Source: Salvelinus alpinus (taxonomy: Eukaryota > Chordata > Actinopteri > Salmoniformes > Salmonidae). From it: a stretch of 64,000 nt of DNA. The stretch spans positions 22,468,925-22,532,924 of the forward strand of contig NC_092087.1 in assembly GCF_045679555.1 (NCBI RefSeq), in the 5' to 3' direction. The translations under genes were made by a program, and so were the position numbers. This document shows, piece after piece, positions 1-9,988 of the stretch (position 1 is the first letter of the stretch; every line of letters begins with the position of its first letter). Under the pieces are notes generated by a model that was given only the letters and a program-made list of their open reading frames with translations, ran no database searches and was not told where the DNA came from.

Positions 1-612
1 TCAATACGGAAAATTTTAAGAACTTTGAAAGCTTCTTCAAGTGCAGTCGCAAAAAACATCAAGCGCTATGATGAAACTGGCTTTCATGAGGACTGCCACA
101 GGAAAGGAAGCTGCAGAGGATAAGTTCATGAGAGTTACCAGCCTCAGAACTTGCAGCCCAAAAAAATGCTTCAAAGAGTTCAAGTAACAGACACATCTCA
201 ACATCAACTGTTCAGAGGAGATTGCGTGAATCAGGCCTTCATGGTCGAATTGCTGCAAAGAAACTACTACTAAAGGACACCAATAATAAGAAGAGGCTTG
301 CTTGGGCCAAGAAACACGAGCATTGGACATTTGCCTGGTGGAAATCTATCCTTTGGTCTGCATTCCAAGCATTCCAGGTGAAGCTGGTTGAGAGAATGCC
401 AAGTGTGTATAAAGATGTCATCAAGGCAAAGGGTGGCTACTTTGAAGAATCCATAATAGAAAATATATTTCAATTTTGTTTTTAAGCACTTCTTTTGGTT
501 ACTACATGATTCCACATGCATTATTTAATCGTTATTCTACAATGTAGAAAATAGTAAAAAATAAAGAAAAATCCTTGAATGAGTAGGTGTGTCCAAAGTT
601 TTGACTGGTACT
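1..612 (+). mobile_element. Tc1/mariner-like transposon remnant, cut by window edge
   Basis: Plus-strand translation at 222-485 reads like the middle of a fish Tc1 transposase: a [10 protein letters not shown] stretch, then [10 protein letters not shown], then a tryptophan-rich stretch. It then jumps to the far C-terminal part (residues resembling MPSVYKDVIKAKGGYFEE), so the catalytic core between them has been deleted. The right end has the usual terminal text (GTGTCCAAAGTTTTGACTGG, followed by a TA-rich target at about 610). The left end lies outside the window. Non-functional. Confidence 0.75.
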
Positions 613-711
613 ATATATAGGGGACCACAAAAAGCATCATACTAATTGGTTATGATAGAAGTCATTTAAGTAGGCTAGCAACTGTGAGGCTGGGGAACCA
701 GTATTACCTCA

Positions 712-957
712 ATTTTATTTTTATTTTTTAAATTTAACCTTTATTTTAGTAGGCAAGTCAGTTAGGAACAAATTCTTATTTTACAATGATGGCCTACACA
801 GGCCAAACCCGGATGACACTGGGCCAATTGTGCGCCGCCCTATGGGACTCCCAATCACGGCTGGTTGTGATACAGCCTGGATTCGAACCAGGGTGTCTGT
901 AGTGACACCTCTAGTACTGAGATGCAGTGCCTTAGAGTGCTGCACAACTTGGGAGCC
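712..957 (-). repeat. tRNA-derived SINE
   Basis: On the minus strand the element starts with a tRNA-like head (B-box-like GGTTCGAATCC near 890), continues with a GGGCGGCGCACAATTGGCCC core, and ends with a TTGTTCCTAACTGACTTGCC tail and A/T-rich 3' end near 712. This is the general layout of abundant salmonid SINEs. Subfamily not assigned. It lies just downstream of the third exon remnant of the DEPTOR-like pseudogene. Confidence 0.75.
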
Positions 958-995
958 AAATGTAATGGGCCAAAGGTCAAAAGGTAACATCTCAC

Positions 996-1991
996 AACGG
1001 GATGAATGATGCCATGCTCCAGCAAGGCATGGCAGAGCTCCAAACCCTGGCGCCTGCTCTCTGTCTTTCCATTCTGTAGCAACCAGTCGATCAACTGGCA
1101 GCCAGGGAAGGAGCGCTGGTATGCAACACCCTGCGCCTCCCTTAGATGCAGAATGGAGTCTGACAGTTATTACACTGCAAAACACACCACACACACAAAA
1201 CATGTCACATCCATTTTGCACTCGAGAGACAGAATGAATGGAACAGTTACACACAAACTTGTGTACACAATTGGTAAAGTTGAATGTTTCAGTCCATAAT
1301 CACCAAAACCAGCACATACTGAGAACATTCTGTAATTCAGATGATGTGGCTACCCTTCTTCCTAAGCTAGGCTTGACTTCTTCAAGGGCACCAGTTCCTA
1401 CCAGACAGAGACCCCCAGGGTAAACAAAGTAGTTCTTACTGCTTATACAATCGTTGTCCTTGGATGAAGACCTTGACAGTGTTAAATGGAAATATGTCAT
1501 CATCCTTACGGAAACGGTACAGAAATGTTGCATCCTTGAACATAGGGTACTTGTCACAAACTAAAGAGATCAGAAAGGAAACATTTCCTGAAAATGTTTT
1601 CACATTTCCCTACTTTATAGTTCAGCATTTTGGATCTCCTGTATCAATGTTAGTATATTGGCAAAGCTCCTTGGCTCTTGGTATCCCTGATGTAGGAGGA
1701 AGTGTATAATAGGAGTTGAATATACACTTGGTCCTGTGTCAGGGCTATAGGCTCTTGGAAAAGCTCTTACTGTGCATTTTATATCCCCTTAGAGATGTTA
1801 CTGTGGTGCCCTACAGTACCATGGTGCACAATGTCATGTCCATAAGGTGTTGCATGAGGCAGACCACCGTTGCCCGATCGAGAGCTTCCTTGTGGCTGAT
1901 CAGTCAGTCTGTAAGCTCTTGGGCCACAAAGTAGTTGGGGTAAGTGTGCAGATGGTACAGTCGGTCCTTGATCAGTTTGCCATCATGCAGC
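996..1991 (-). pseudogene. DEPTOR-like (DEP-domain) unprocessed pseudogene, three exon remnants
   Basis: Read on the minus strand, three blocks line up in order with the two DEP domains of DEPTOR, the mTOR-binding inhibitor. Block 1 (1991-1820) contains KLIKDR, HTYPNYFVAQEL, LISHKEA and LMQHL. Block 2 (1560-1440) contains CDKYPMFKD, LYRFRKDD and GQRLY. Block 3 (1174-996) contains LREAQGVAYQRSF, LIDWLLQNGK and LCHALLEHGII. Splice signals remain: donors at 1819 (GTACTG), 1439 (GTAAGA) and 995 (GTGAGA); acceptors before 1560 and 1174. Joining block 1 to block 2 across the predicted sites restores the HV-CD junction typical of the family. Breaks: TGA at 1906-1904 replaces the conserved DEP tryptophan, about one base is missing near 1833, and block 3 is out of frame with block 2 with TAA-TAA at its start. 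Intron retention rules out a retrocopy. The first exon and the C-terminal PDZ part are not seen; downstream sequence is SINE, Tc1, then window edge. Confidence 0.8.
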
Positions 1992-3600
1992 CTCAATGTT
2001 GCAGTGAGATACAATGTACAATTAATCAGCTATAACTAGTATAAGTAGGCAAGGGCACATAATTTTTTTTTATTGAAACATGTATTTAATCAATTTCAGT
2101 TATGACATTTCTGCATGATATATTTTATCTAATATTGTTAGATTTTTTATGGGAAGGTCGGCTGAAGAAAATATGTGACTATCTGAAATGAACTTGTTGG
2201 ATTTCAACACAGTATGTTTCTACAGGTAGCATAACTGTAAAGAAAACCAAGCTTCTCTTTCTCTCTTTCTCTCTCTTCCATACCTCAGTTGTTCTACAGC
2301 AATCATAATTTCCGCCTTGTGCAGTCTGGTCATTGCTTTTATGTTTATGCTGCTTTCCATTTTCTCCATGTTCCTTTACTGACACTGGTCTAAAAAAACA
2401 ACTAATTTCATTAGAAGCCAGTATGTTTACCAAATAACCAGTGCCTAGCTGCAGCCTCTGACCATGTGGGATAGATGTTGTGAGAGAGAGGGAGAGAAAT
2501 CCTGATGGTGTTTAGAATAACTGCAACACTCACATCAATCAGGAGGACACTTGGTTTCTGATGAGGTATTCTCATCAGAATCTGTTCTGCCATGGACAAA
2601 AACAACTTAAGAGGTAGAGAAAGCTATGCCAGACCCTATAACCAAGGGGCCAGACTGAATGGAGGGGGGTATTGAGAACCACAAGCCACCATCATCATAC
2701 TTACTTACTGTGCATGCTCTGTACATTCTGACATTATAAAAAGCCAATATTTAAAAAATTATTAAGGAAAAAATTACAGGGTAGATATCAGACAATGACA
2801 CAACACTAGCTTTCATTCACTGCTCAGTATACTCTGAGGGTCAATAGTGACGTTTTCCTCATATCACCACAAGGGGTCAGCATAGATCTATAAATATACA
2901 ATTTGGCTACCAGAACTCTCAGGAGAAACCCCATAGAAATACAGTTATTTATAATTTACCTATTTCTAACTCTATGGTCCACCCTTTATGCTTGTCCATA
3001 TAATTTAACCAGAAATCAAATAATAACACATACAAGTGGAATATAAATATTTATTTTCAGTGGGCTAGTCATGGACTAGAGAGTATAGGCTATTTGTTTA
3101 TTATGGGTGGTGGTGGATTATTGCAAACGCACAACAGCTCTATTAGAATTATTGAATTGTGTTTTTGCATGATGGACTTCCACTTAAATATAAAGACCAT
3201 TGTCCAAATACAATTGTGACTTTAAAACTGTGATAGTTTTATGTTATTTATATGGAAAGTCAGATGGTAATTTAGTGCGTCTACATTTTTAATAACTAGC
3301 CCTATTGACTATAATATATCCCTGGACATATAGTCTACAGACTAAATATTTAGTCCTCAGATGCTTTGCATTCCAGCATCAGTTCCCTTGTGGTCTTTCA
3401 CAATAAACTATGTTAATACATCAAGTGGTGAGGTAGTGTGTGAGAGAAAGAGAAACATATGCACAAATTAAATAAAGTAGGCCACAGTAGCCTGTAAAAT
3501 GTGTAGTCTACAATATGTCTTTGCAGGTCTATGTAAAAGAAATGTTGGGCATCATTCTACATTCAACCTTTGTTGGATTGTCAAAACGCACACATCAGCT
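1992..3600. other. No gene recognised between the pseudogene and mafb
   Basis: AT-rich sequence with only short open frames. A minus-strand stretch at 2593-2535 reads as a short peptide ending at a GTGAGT donor-like site, but it matches no family I know and does not resemble the DEPTOR N-terminus. Nothing else supportable. Confidence 0.5.
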
Positions 3601-3967
3601 ATTATGCAAATTACCCTTCTCGTCGTCTTTTTATTGGAGAAGAGCAGGGAGGTGTAGTCTATACCGTGTGACATCATGCAACGGTTCTTTATGAAGAAAG
3701 TGCGCTCGCAAGCATAAACCAGGACAGCTACACATATGCAGAGCTTTTGGCCCCGCCGTGGACTCAGAGCACCTTTCTTCTATCCGATTAAGAGGACGGT
3801 TATCTTTCCATTTTTACGCACGCGTGTTTTCACTGTAGATTTAATTTGACGGACTTACTAATTGTATGAAGCGTCTCATCAATAGTGCAATTGTTGCAAA
3901 AGACTGCATGAAAGAATAGAGTTTTGTGCCCCTTGGAAGTGGCCAAGACAAATAGATCCTGGAAAGA
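3601..3967 (+). promoter_or_regulatory. mafb proximal promoter and 5' UTR (approximate)
   Basis: Sequence immediately before the mafb start. It contains an exact octamer ATGCAAAT at 3604-3611 (POU/Oct-type site) and becomes richer in CpG towards 3700-3830, as expected near a transcription start. No clear TATA box. The exact start site cannot be fixed from sequence. Confidence 0.35.
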
Positions 3968-4954
3968 ATGACCGCCGAATCGCATACAAATCTGGGTCTG
4001 CCGAAAACCCCTTTGGGTTATGTCAGTGAGTTCGACTTGATGAAGTTCGAAGTGAAGAAGGAGACAATGCAGGGGATTGATCACTCATTCATTGGGCCGT
4101 GCAGCGAGCTCCAGAGACCGGACTCAGTCTCCTCTACCCCGGTCAGCACCCCTTGCAGTTCGGTGCCATCGTCACCGAGTTTCAATCCGGGTGAGCAAAG
4201 GAACCCTGATGATCTTTACTGGACGCCCAGCAGTGGAGGTTATTCTCAGCAAATGTATCCCCACACTTTTGGCCTGACACCTGAGGACGCAGTGGAGGCC
4301 CTTATCGGTACCACTGTCCACGGGCACCAACCCACTCCGAACGGTCACCAACAGGCTCTCCAAGCAGAATTCGAAGGGTACGGGGCGGCACATAACCTCA
4401 ACGGCCATGTCCAGCAGTACCCTGGACTTATCCGTCAACCCGACGGTCTCTCGGGTCACCCTGATATGCAAGATATGCACTGCCAAAATCAATATCACCA
4501 CAAGCAGGACCTCGACAGCTCGGCTCCGCACTCACCCGACTCCCAGCTTAGTGCGCACCACCTCCATCAGCAGAATCGCCACGACAGACGACTCAACGTG
4601 GAGAGCGCCTTCTCGGACGACCAGCTGGTCTCCATGTCAGTGAGGGAGCTCAATCGGCACTTGAGGGGTCTGACCAAGGACGACATGATGCGTCTGAAGC
4701 AGAAGCGCCGAACCCTGAAAAACCGTGGTTACGCACAATCGTGCCGCTACAAACGCGTTCAGCAGAAACACGTTCTTGAGCACGAGAAGACCAGCCTTGT
4801 CACACAGGTGGAGCAGCTGAAGCACGAGCTCAACCGACTGGCACGCGAGAGGGACGCATATAAACTCAAATGCGAGAAATTGACTGGTTCGAATGGTTAC
4901 CATGAAACTGGGTCTACCAGTGACAACCCTTCCTCGCCTGAATATTTTATGTGA
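3968..4954 (+). CDS. mafb: Transcription factor MafB (large Maf, bZIP)
   Basis: Single-exon gene, 328 residues, close to human MAFB (323). Large Maf proteins bind MARE sites as dimers in the nucleus; MafB patterns hindbrain rhombomeres and drives monocyte/macrophage, podocyte and islet programmes. Visible parts: N-terminal transactivation segment with [11 protein letters not shown] (about 22-32, including the VKKE sumoylation-type site), the Ser/Thr-Pro run [17 protein letters not shown] (55-71; GSK3 targets in large Mafs), [12 protein letters not shown] (103-114), extended homology region (about 214-241), basic region with [20 protein letters not shown] (247-266), leucine zipper (about 268-303) and the family C-terminus ending SSPEYFM. 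The middle has dispersed Gln/His rather than the long His run of mammals. The start is the first ATG in this frame and matches the family N-terminus. Which teleost co-orthologue (mafba or mafbb) is undecided; c-Maf and MafA fit less well, and fam83d/zhx3 linkage supports MafB. Confidence 0.95.
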   Translation: MTAESHTNLGLPKTPLGYVSEFDLMKFEVKKETMQGIDHSFIGPCSELQRPDSVSSTPVSTPCSSVPSSPSFNPGEQRNPDDLYWTPSSGGYSQQMYPHTFGLTPEDAVEALIGTTVHGHQPTPNGHQQALQAEFEGYGAAHNLNGHVQQYPGLIRQPDGLSGHPDMQDMHCQNQYHHKQDLDSSAPHSPDSQLSAHHLHQQNRHDRRLNVESAFSDDQLVSMSVRELNRHLRGLTKDDMMRLKQKRRTLKNRGYAQSCRYKRVQQKHVLEHEKTSLVTQVEQLKHELNRLARERDAYKLKCEKLTGSNGYHETGSTSDNPSSPEYFM

Positions 4955-5696
4955 GTGTATTCTTTGTACCAGCTACCAAAGTTATTTTACTGATTTTATT
5001 GATAAGCTTATTTGTTTCAACAATATTAATGATTTCATACCAGTTCTTGATGCAAACCTACCATTTAATTCACCTTTTCAAATTAAGATAATAAGATTTG
5101 TAATATGAATCTATAATCAATCATGCATGCTGGACATGTATGGAACTGTCTATTTAGTAGGTCTAAAATCTGTTGTACATTGTCACACAAGTCTTCGTGA
5201 AAATACTTTAAATAGTTCCTCTTACTTTTGTTGAATTGAATAACCAGTCTGGTTTATGAAATTACATTACTTTTGGATTCATGTACTAGGCCTACTCTCA
5301 ATTTAGTCTTAAATGGATTCATCCATCAAAACAATTTGAAATTATTTTTCTTTTTTGTGTTCAAATCTTCACTTGAGTGGTATTCATGTATTAATTCTGC
5401 CTGCCGTAGGCTATCTATTATAACAAATATAATGAATACATGGGTGATGATGATGTATCTCCTTGTTCTAGATATCCTTTTATGTTATATTACATTTTGA
5501 GGAGCTGGTTCTGCTGGCCAGATGTGGCTAATGTTTTTGTTCTTTTCTTTCACATACATTTTTATTAATTGTACAAGAAAAAGAGCGAGATCTTTTAAAA
5601 GTATTATTAATGCATTATTGCCTGCAAATGACCATCATTGTTACCTGTCCAGTTGTGTTGAAATCTATTGTCATCTGCTTTAGACTTGTAAAGATC

Positions 5697-5702
5697 AATA
5701 AA
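5697..5702 (+). promoter_or_regulatory. Candidate mafb polyadenylation signal
   Basis: AATAAA about 740 bases after the mafb stop, in AT-rich 3' UTR-like sequence and followed by a T-rich stretch. It is the first canonical hexamer downstream of the coding region that I noticed. Confidence 0.5.
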
Positions 5703-5719
5703 GCCATTAATACTTTTAT

Positions 5720-6600
5720 TCTGCAACTTTGTGTTTAATCTGTTGAGTAATCATTGGATCCACTTATAGACATTGTGCTGGCTCACTTATCTATGTATTC
5801 ATTTGGAGCTGGTCTGATTAATTAATTGATTACATTTATTGAGCATGGAAGCCAGGGGCTTTAAAATAAAAATCATATTTATTTTTCCAGAATATTTTGT
5901 TTTTACAGAGATAAAGGTTTGCTTCATGTGGCCATATTGTTAGCAGTATGAGAATAGTTTTTCTCATGTCTATAAAGAAGAAGTGAAGTGCGACTGGCAG
6001 ACATAATGTAAAGGAGCATCTTGCTTACATCTAATTAGGCTAATTGATGTAGAAATATTTGATTGCTGAAAAAGAAAGAGTCATTACAACAAGAAGGAGC
6101 TCAATAAAACGCAAAATTCAAAGTTTTAGACAAATGTGTTTTAGAAAAATTGAAAAACAAATACAGTTGAGTGATTGATTGATTAAAACAAATGTCTCTT
6201 CATTTACACTCTTACTTTCACCTTACTATACCTTCTATTATTACTTTCATCATGGAAAAACAAGTGCAAACTTTGCACCTGGTGCGTAAATTAGGCGCCA
6301 AGTAAGCTGCGGAATCCTTTTTTAAAAGTCTGTTCTGTGCACTGCATACAATATATCACACAAATGCCTGTGCTGCATAATACACATAATCCTACACCAT
6401 TTTACTAATTCACTTGTGTGGAAGAAGAGCAGTGAAAGTCTCCAATGCACAGTATAACATTCCAGGTTATTGGTACTGTCATGACAGGAACAACGTTTTT
6501 TGGCATTTATAGTGAAAAAATTTAGTTGTATTTATTTATATTTTTACACACAGTTATTGCATTTTGCACACAGTCAACTGATTTGATAGACAAATAATTT
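5720..6600. other. No gene recognised downstream of mafb
   Basis: AT-rich sequence with homeodomain-type TAATTA/ATTAATTG clusters near 5815-5850. It could contain conserved non-coding regulatory elements, but this cannot be judged without comparison to other fish. Confidence 0.4.
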
Positions 6601-6609
6601 GAATACAAA

Positions 6610-9578
6610 AAGTAAATATAACTGCGAGCAGCAATGAATGGGGTTCACAGGATGACGGAAAGGACACAACACTAGTTGCATAACAAAGCAAGCACTCTAT
6701 CATGTGGGAACTCATTGTCTTACGTCAGATCGCGACGCTCATCCCTCAACCGATCTGTCTTGTAGGACATGGAACACATCTAAAACAAAAATTGATTTTG
6801 CTCATCCGCCTAACACTAGTTCCTAATTCTGAAAATCACTCCGCTCTCGGTAGCTATAGATGCACCTGATCTTATGGCAATCCAAACCATGCTCCAGCTA
6901 GCAGCAAAGTGCATGCTTGTTTCAGTGGTCATATGTGACTCCACCTGGATTCGGTCTTATGTAGCAAAATTTGAAATTGTGTTTTTTACATTGGAGACTC
7001 AGAGTTACAAAAGGGTATATCATACACTGCATTTGAGGAACAATGTGGAAGTAATTCTGCTTTGAAAGTTGATCAACTTGTAAACTTACTTTTGAGAAAA
7101 TGGCCTTTGAATATTTTGGTATCTAGTGAAGAGCTCCTCTTTGTCTACACCCATTCAGGATCGCTCACACCCTCTTAGACAGTAAATCATACAGCGCCTT
7201 GTGTCACAAACGCAGATTTTAGAGAAACAACAAATGTCGGTACATATAAGTATCTTATATCGCCTGAAAGCTTAAATTCTTCTTAATATAACTGCACTGT
7301 CCAATTTACAGTAGCTATTACTGTGAAAAAATGCCATGCTATTGTTTGAGGAGAGCTCCTAACAACAAAACACTTTTTTTCACCGCGATAGGTTTGATCA
7401 ATTCACCTCTGAAGGTGAAATGTGTACTTCCATTCTGAAATATTGCTCTGATTTATCATCCAAAGGGTCCCAGAGATAACATGAAGTGTCGTTTTGGTAG
7501 ATAAAATCATTTTTCCTATCTTAAAAAGGTCCATATAGCATGCACGATTAATTTTATATTTCCACTCGTTCAATTTGCAAAGAAGAGAATCTGTGAAAAT
7601 CTAACCCAAAACATTGTTTCAACCAGTCAAATCAAGTTCGTACATATTCCTCAGAGATCCTAAAACGTAACCAGACTTCACTATATCATTAGGGGTGTAG
7701 TATATCCTATAGGACACCAAATGTGGTCATAGCACGCGATGACGCGGGTGGTCTTCACTTGAACAACTCTACCTTTGTGAAATAAGCGCCAATCGGGGTC
7801 AAACAAAGCTAGCTAGATAGCCAATGAGCTGGGCTTTACGGAAGTATCTGGAAACCCTGTATCTGTCGTAAAATGTAGCTACTAACATTGTGCGACAGCA
7901 TGCCTTTTCCTTTTGGACAAAAATTATAAGAATATTCAGAGTTACGAAGTTATGAAAACTGGTTGTTTTGCAAATGTTGAACTTATAATATGGCTACTAA
8001 TACTGGAAAAGCTAAATCAAAGTCCAAGTATACAGATCTGACAATATTCTTGCAGAAAAATGTAATATGAATGCAAATGTCTCCTTCATGATTTGCCCAA
8101 ATATACCTGGGTGACTTCACACTAAATGTCATGTAGTTTGCTCATACTTCAAGTTATCCGCCTGAAACTTTGCACATACACTGCTGCTATCTTGTGGACA
8201 CCATCGGAATTACAACTAGAGTGATGGCTAGAACTGGGAACTTTCTCTTGAATTTCAAAGATGGTGGTAGAAAAAAAACAGTTGTTTTTTTCTTTGTATT
8301 TTCTCCTACCAGATCTATTGTGTTATATTCTCCTACATTCAATTCACATTTCCACAAACGTCAAAGTGTTTCCTTTCAAATGGTACCACAAATATGCATA
8401 TCCTTGCTTCAGGGCCTGAGCTACAGGCAGTTAGATTCGGGATGTTATTTTAGGCGACAATTGAAAAAAGGGGGCTAAACCTAAGAAGTTTTAAGCTTTA
8501 GCCCCACCCATCTTGTTTCGCTCTCGGAGCGCACACCTGATGTTCTGGCCGATGATTTGTTTACCTAGGGATAACATGAAAACAGCCTAACCAGCTCTGC
8601 TGACAACAATTTCATTACACTTTTTTGCAGACGTTTAGGGGTGTTGTACACACGTCATGTAACGTTAGCTAACAAGCCAGCCAGCTAACGTTAGCTAGTT
8701 AAACAACATTGAACACATTGCCAACAATGCCACGGTGCTGGGAGCTAACCAACCAGATTCAACGTTAGCTAGCTAACATTAGGCTCTAACTAGAAAAGCA
8801 AACTGCTCTGGGATACGAGTCATAACGTCTGCTAGGGAGCCAGCAAGCTAACGTTAGCTAGCTAACAGTACACTTTAGCTTGAAATGAAACCACTTTCTG
8901 TCAAAATTAGAAATGTGTAATGTCTGAAAATGTAGCTAGCTAACGCTAGACTATCTTACCTGTATACATCATCATGCATGATGGGCGTGTCTCACTGTCA
9001 GGAATGCCATGCCACGGTTGCCCTTAGTTTGAAGATGTAATCCAGAAACAGGTGTTTTCTCCATCTCTTTAGCTATCATACTCTAATTCCACTGATTTCA
9101 AAACTTGATCCTCCAGAAAGTGGAAAGCAACACCTATGCAGCTCCACTACACAATACATTTAAAAAAGCCGCGTTCGACAGGATTACCAACACAGACTGA
9201 TGAGCTCAAATAGACAGAAGCCTTCTATATGCCAGACCAATCCAAACTCATCTCTCAGCATGTCCAGCCCACTCATTATCTAAGCCAATCATAGCTAGTG
9301 GGAAGGTTGCTTGCTTTTTGCTTGTAATTTAACAATTTTATTGTATTTACAGATGGCATACAAGTTTGTTATTAATAGCTACTCACTTTAGCGTTAACTT
9401 CTTTGAGGTATTTTCTGAACAGCTTCTCACTTCCTTGTTTCTCCAGTTGTCAGTTCGACTAAACGCGGTTTAATGTTATACACTAATTTGTGGTGCCCAA
9501 ATGTAAAAAAATGACAGTTGGAACTCCACAGCTGAAAATACATGATTCTTGTTGCTAGGAAACCAGTTACAGTGCTTA
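6610..9578. repeat. Unclassified interspersed repeat block, left part
   Basis: Non-coding text that I recognise in style as a common salmonid interspersed repeat: a boundary-like motif GCAGCAATGAATGGGGTTCA at 6631-6650, and phrases such as CCCAGAGATAACATGAAGTG near 7470. A cluster of short palindromes built on AACGTTAGCTAGCTAACGTT lies at 8660-8950. No transposase or reverse-transcriptase reading frame is visible. The right-hand continuation is probably 12651-14590, beyond the LTR element inserted at 9579. Confidence 0.45.
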
Positions 9579-9935
9579 TGTCACGGCCGATGCTGGAAGA
9601 AGACCAAAGTGCAGCGTGGTAAGCGTACATTTTCCTTTTTATTTAAAATGTCGCCAACAAAACAACAAACGAAATAAACAACCCTGAAGCTTACAGGGCT
9701 ATAGTGCCACAAACAAAGTTAACTACCCACACTGAAAGGAGGGAAAAAGGGCTACCTAAGTATGATTCCCAATCAGAGACAACGATAGACAGCTGTCCCT
9801 GATTGAGAACCATACCCGGCCAAAACATAGAAATAAGGAAACATAGAAAACAAAACATAGAATGCCCACCCCAAATCACACCCTGACCAAAGCAACTAGA
9901 GACATAAAAAGGCTCTCTAAGGTCAGGGCGTGACA
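9579..9935 (-). repeat. 3' LTR of the non-autonomous element
   Basis: Direct-repeat partner of 12289-12645. It keeps a minus-strand AATAAA at 9643-9638, about 60 bases from its 3' end, consistent with an R-region polyadenylation signal. The equivalent site in the other LTR has decayed to AATAAG. Confidence 0.9.
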
Positions 9936-9988
9936 GTACCCCCCCCCCCCCCCCCCAAATGTGCAGACTCCGGCCGCAAAACCTGAAC

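Noticed and set aside
860-957. tRNA-like B box in SINE heads considered as tRNA genes
   Set aside because: They are parts of SINEs with core and tail sequence, lack a foldable cloverleaf, and similar heads recur at 15330-15418, 23516 and 49690.
2411-2605. MAEQILMRIPHQKPSVLLID followed by GTGAGT on the minus strand, considered as a first exon of the DEPTOR-like gene
   Set aside because: Does not resemble the DEPTOR N-terminus; could be chance.
4172-4531. 119-codon minus frame opposite mafb
   Set aside because: Shadow of the mafb coding sequence, with no family resemblance.
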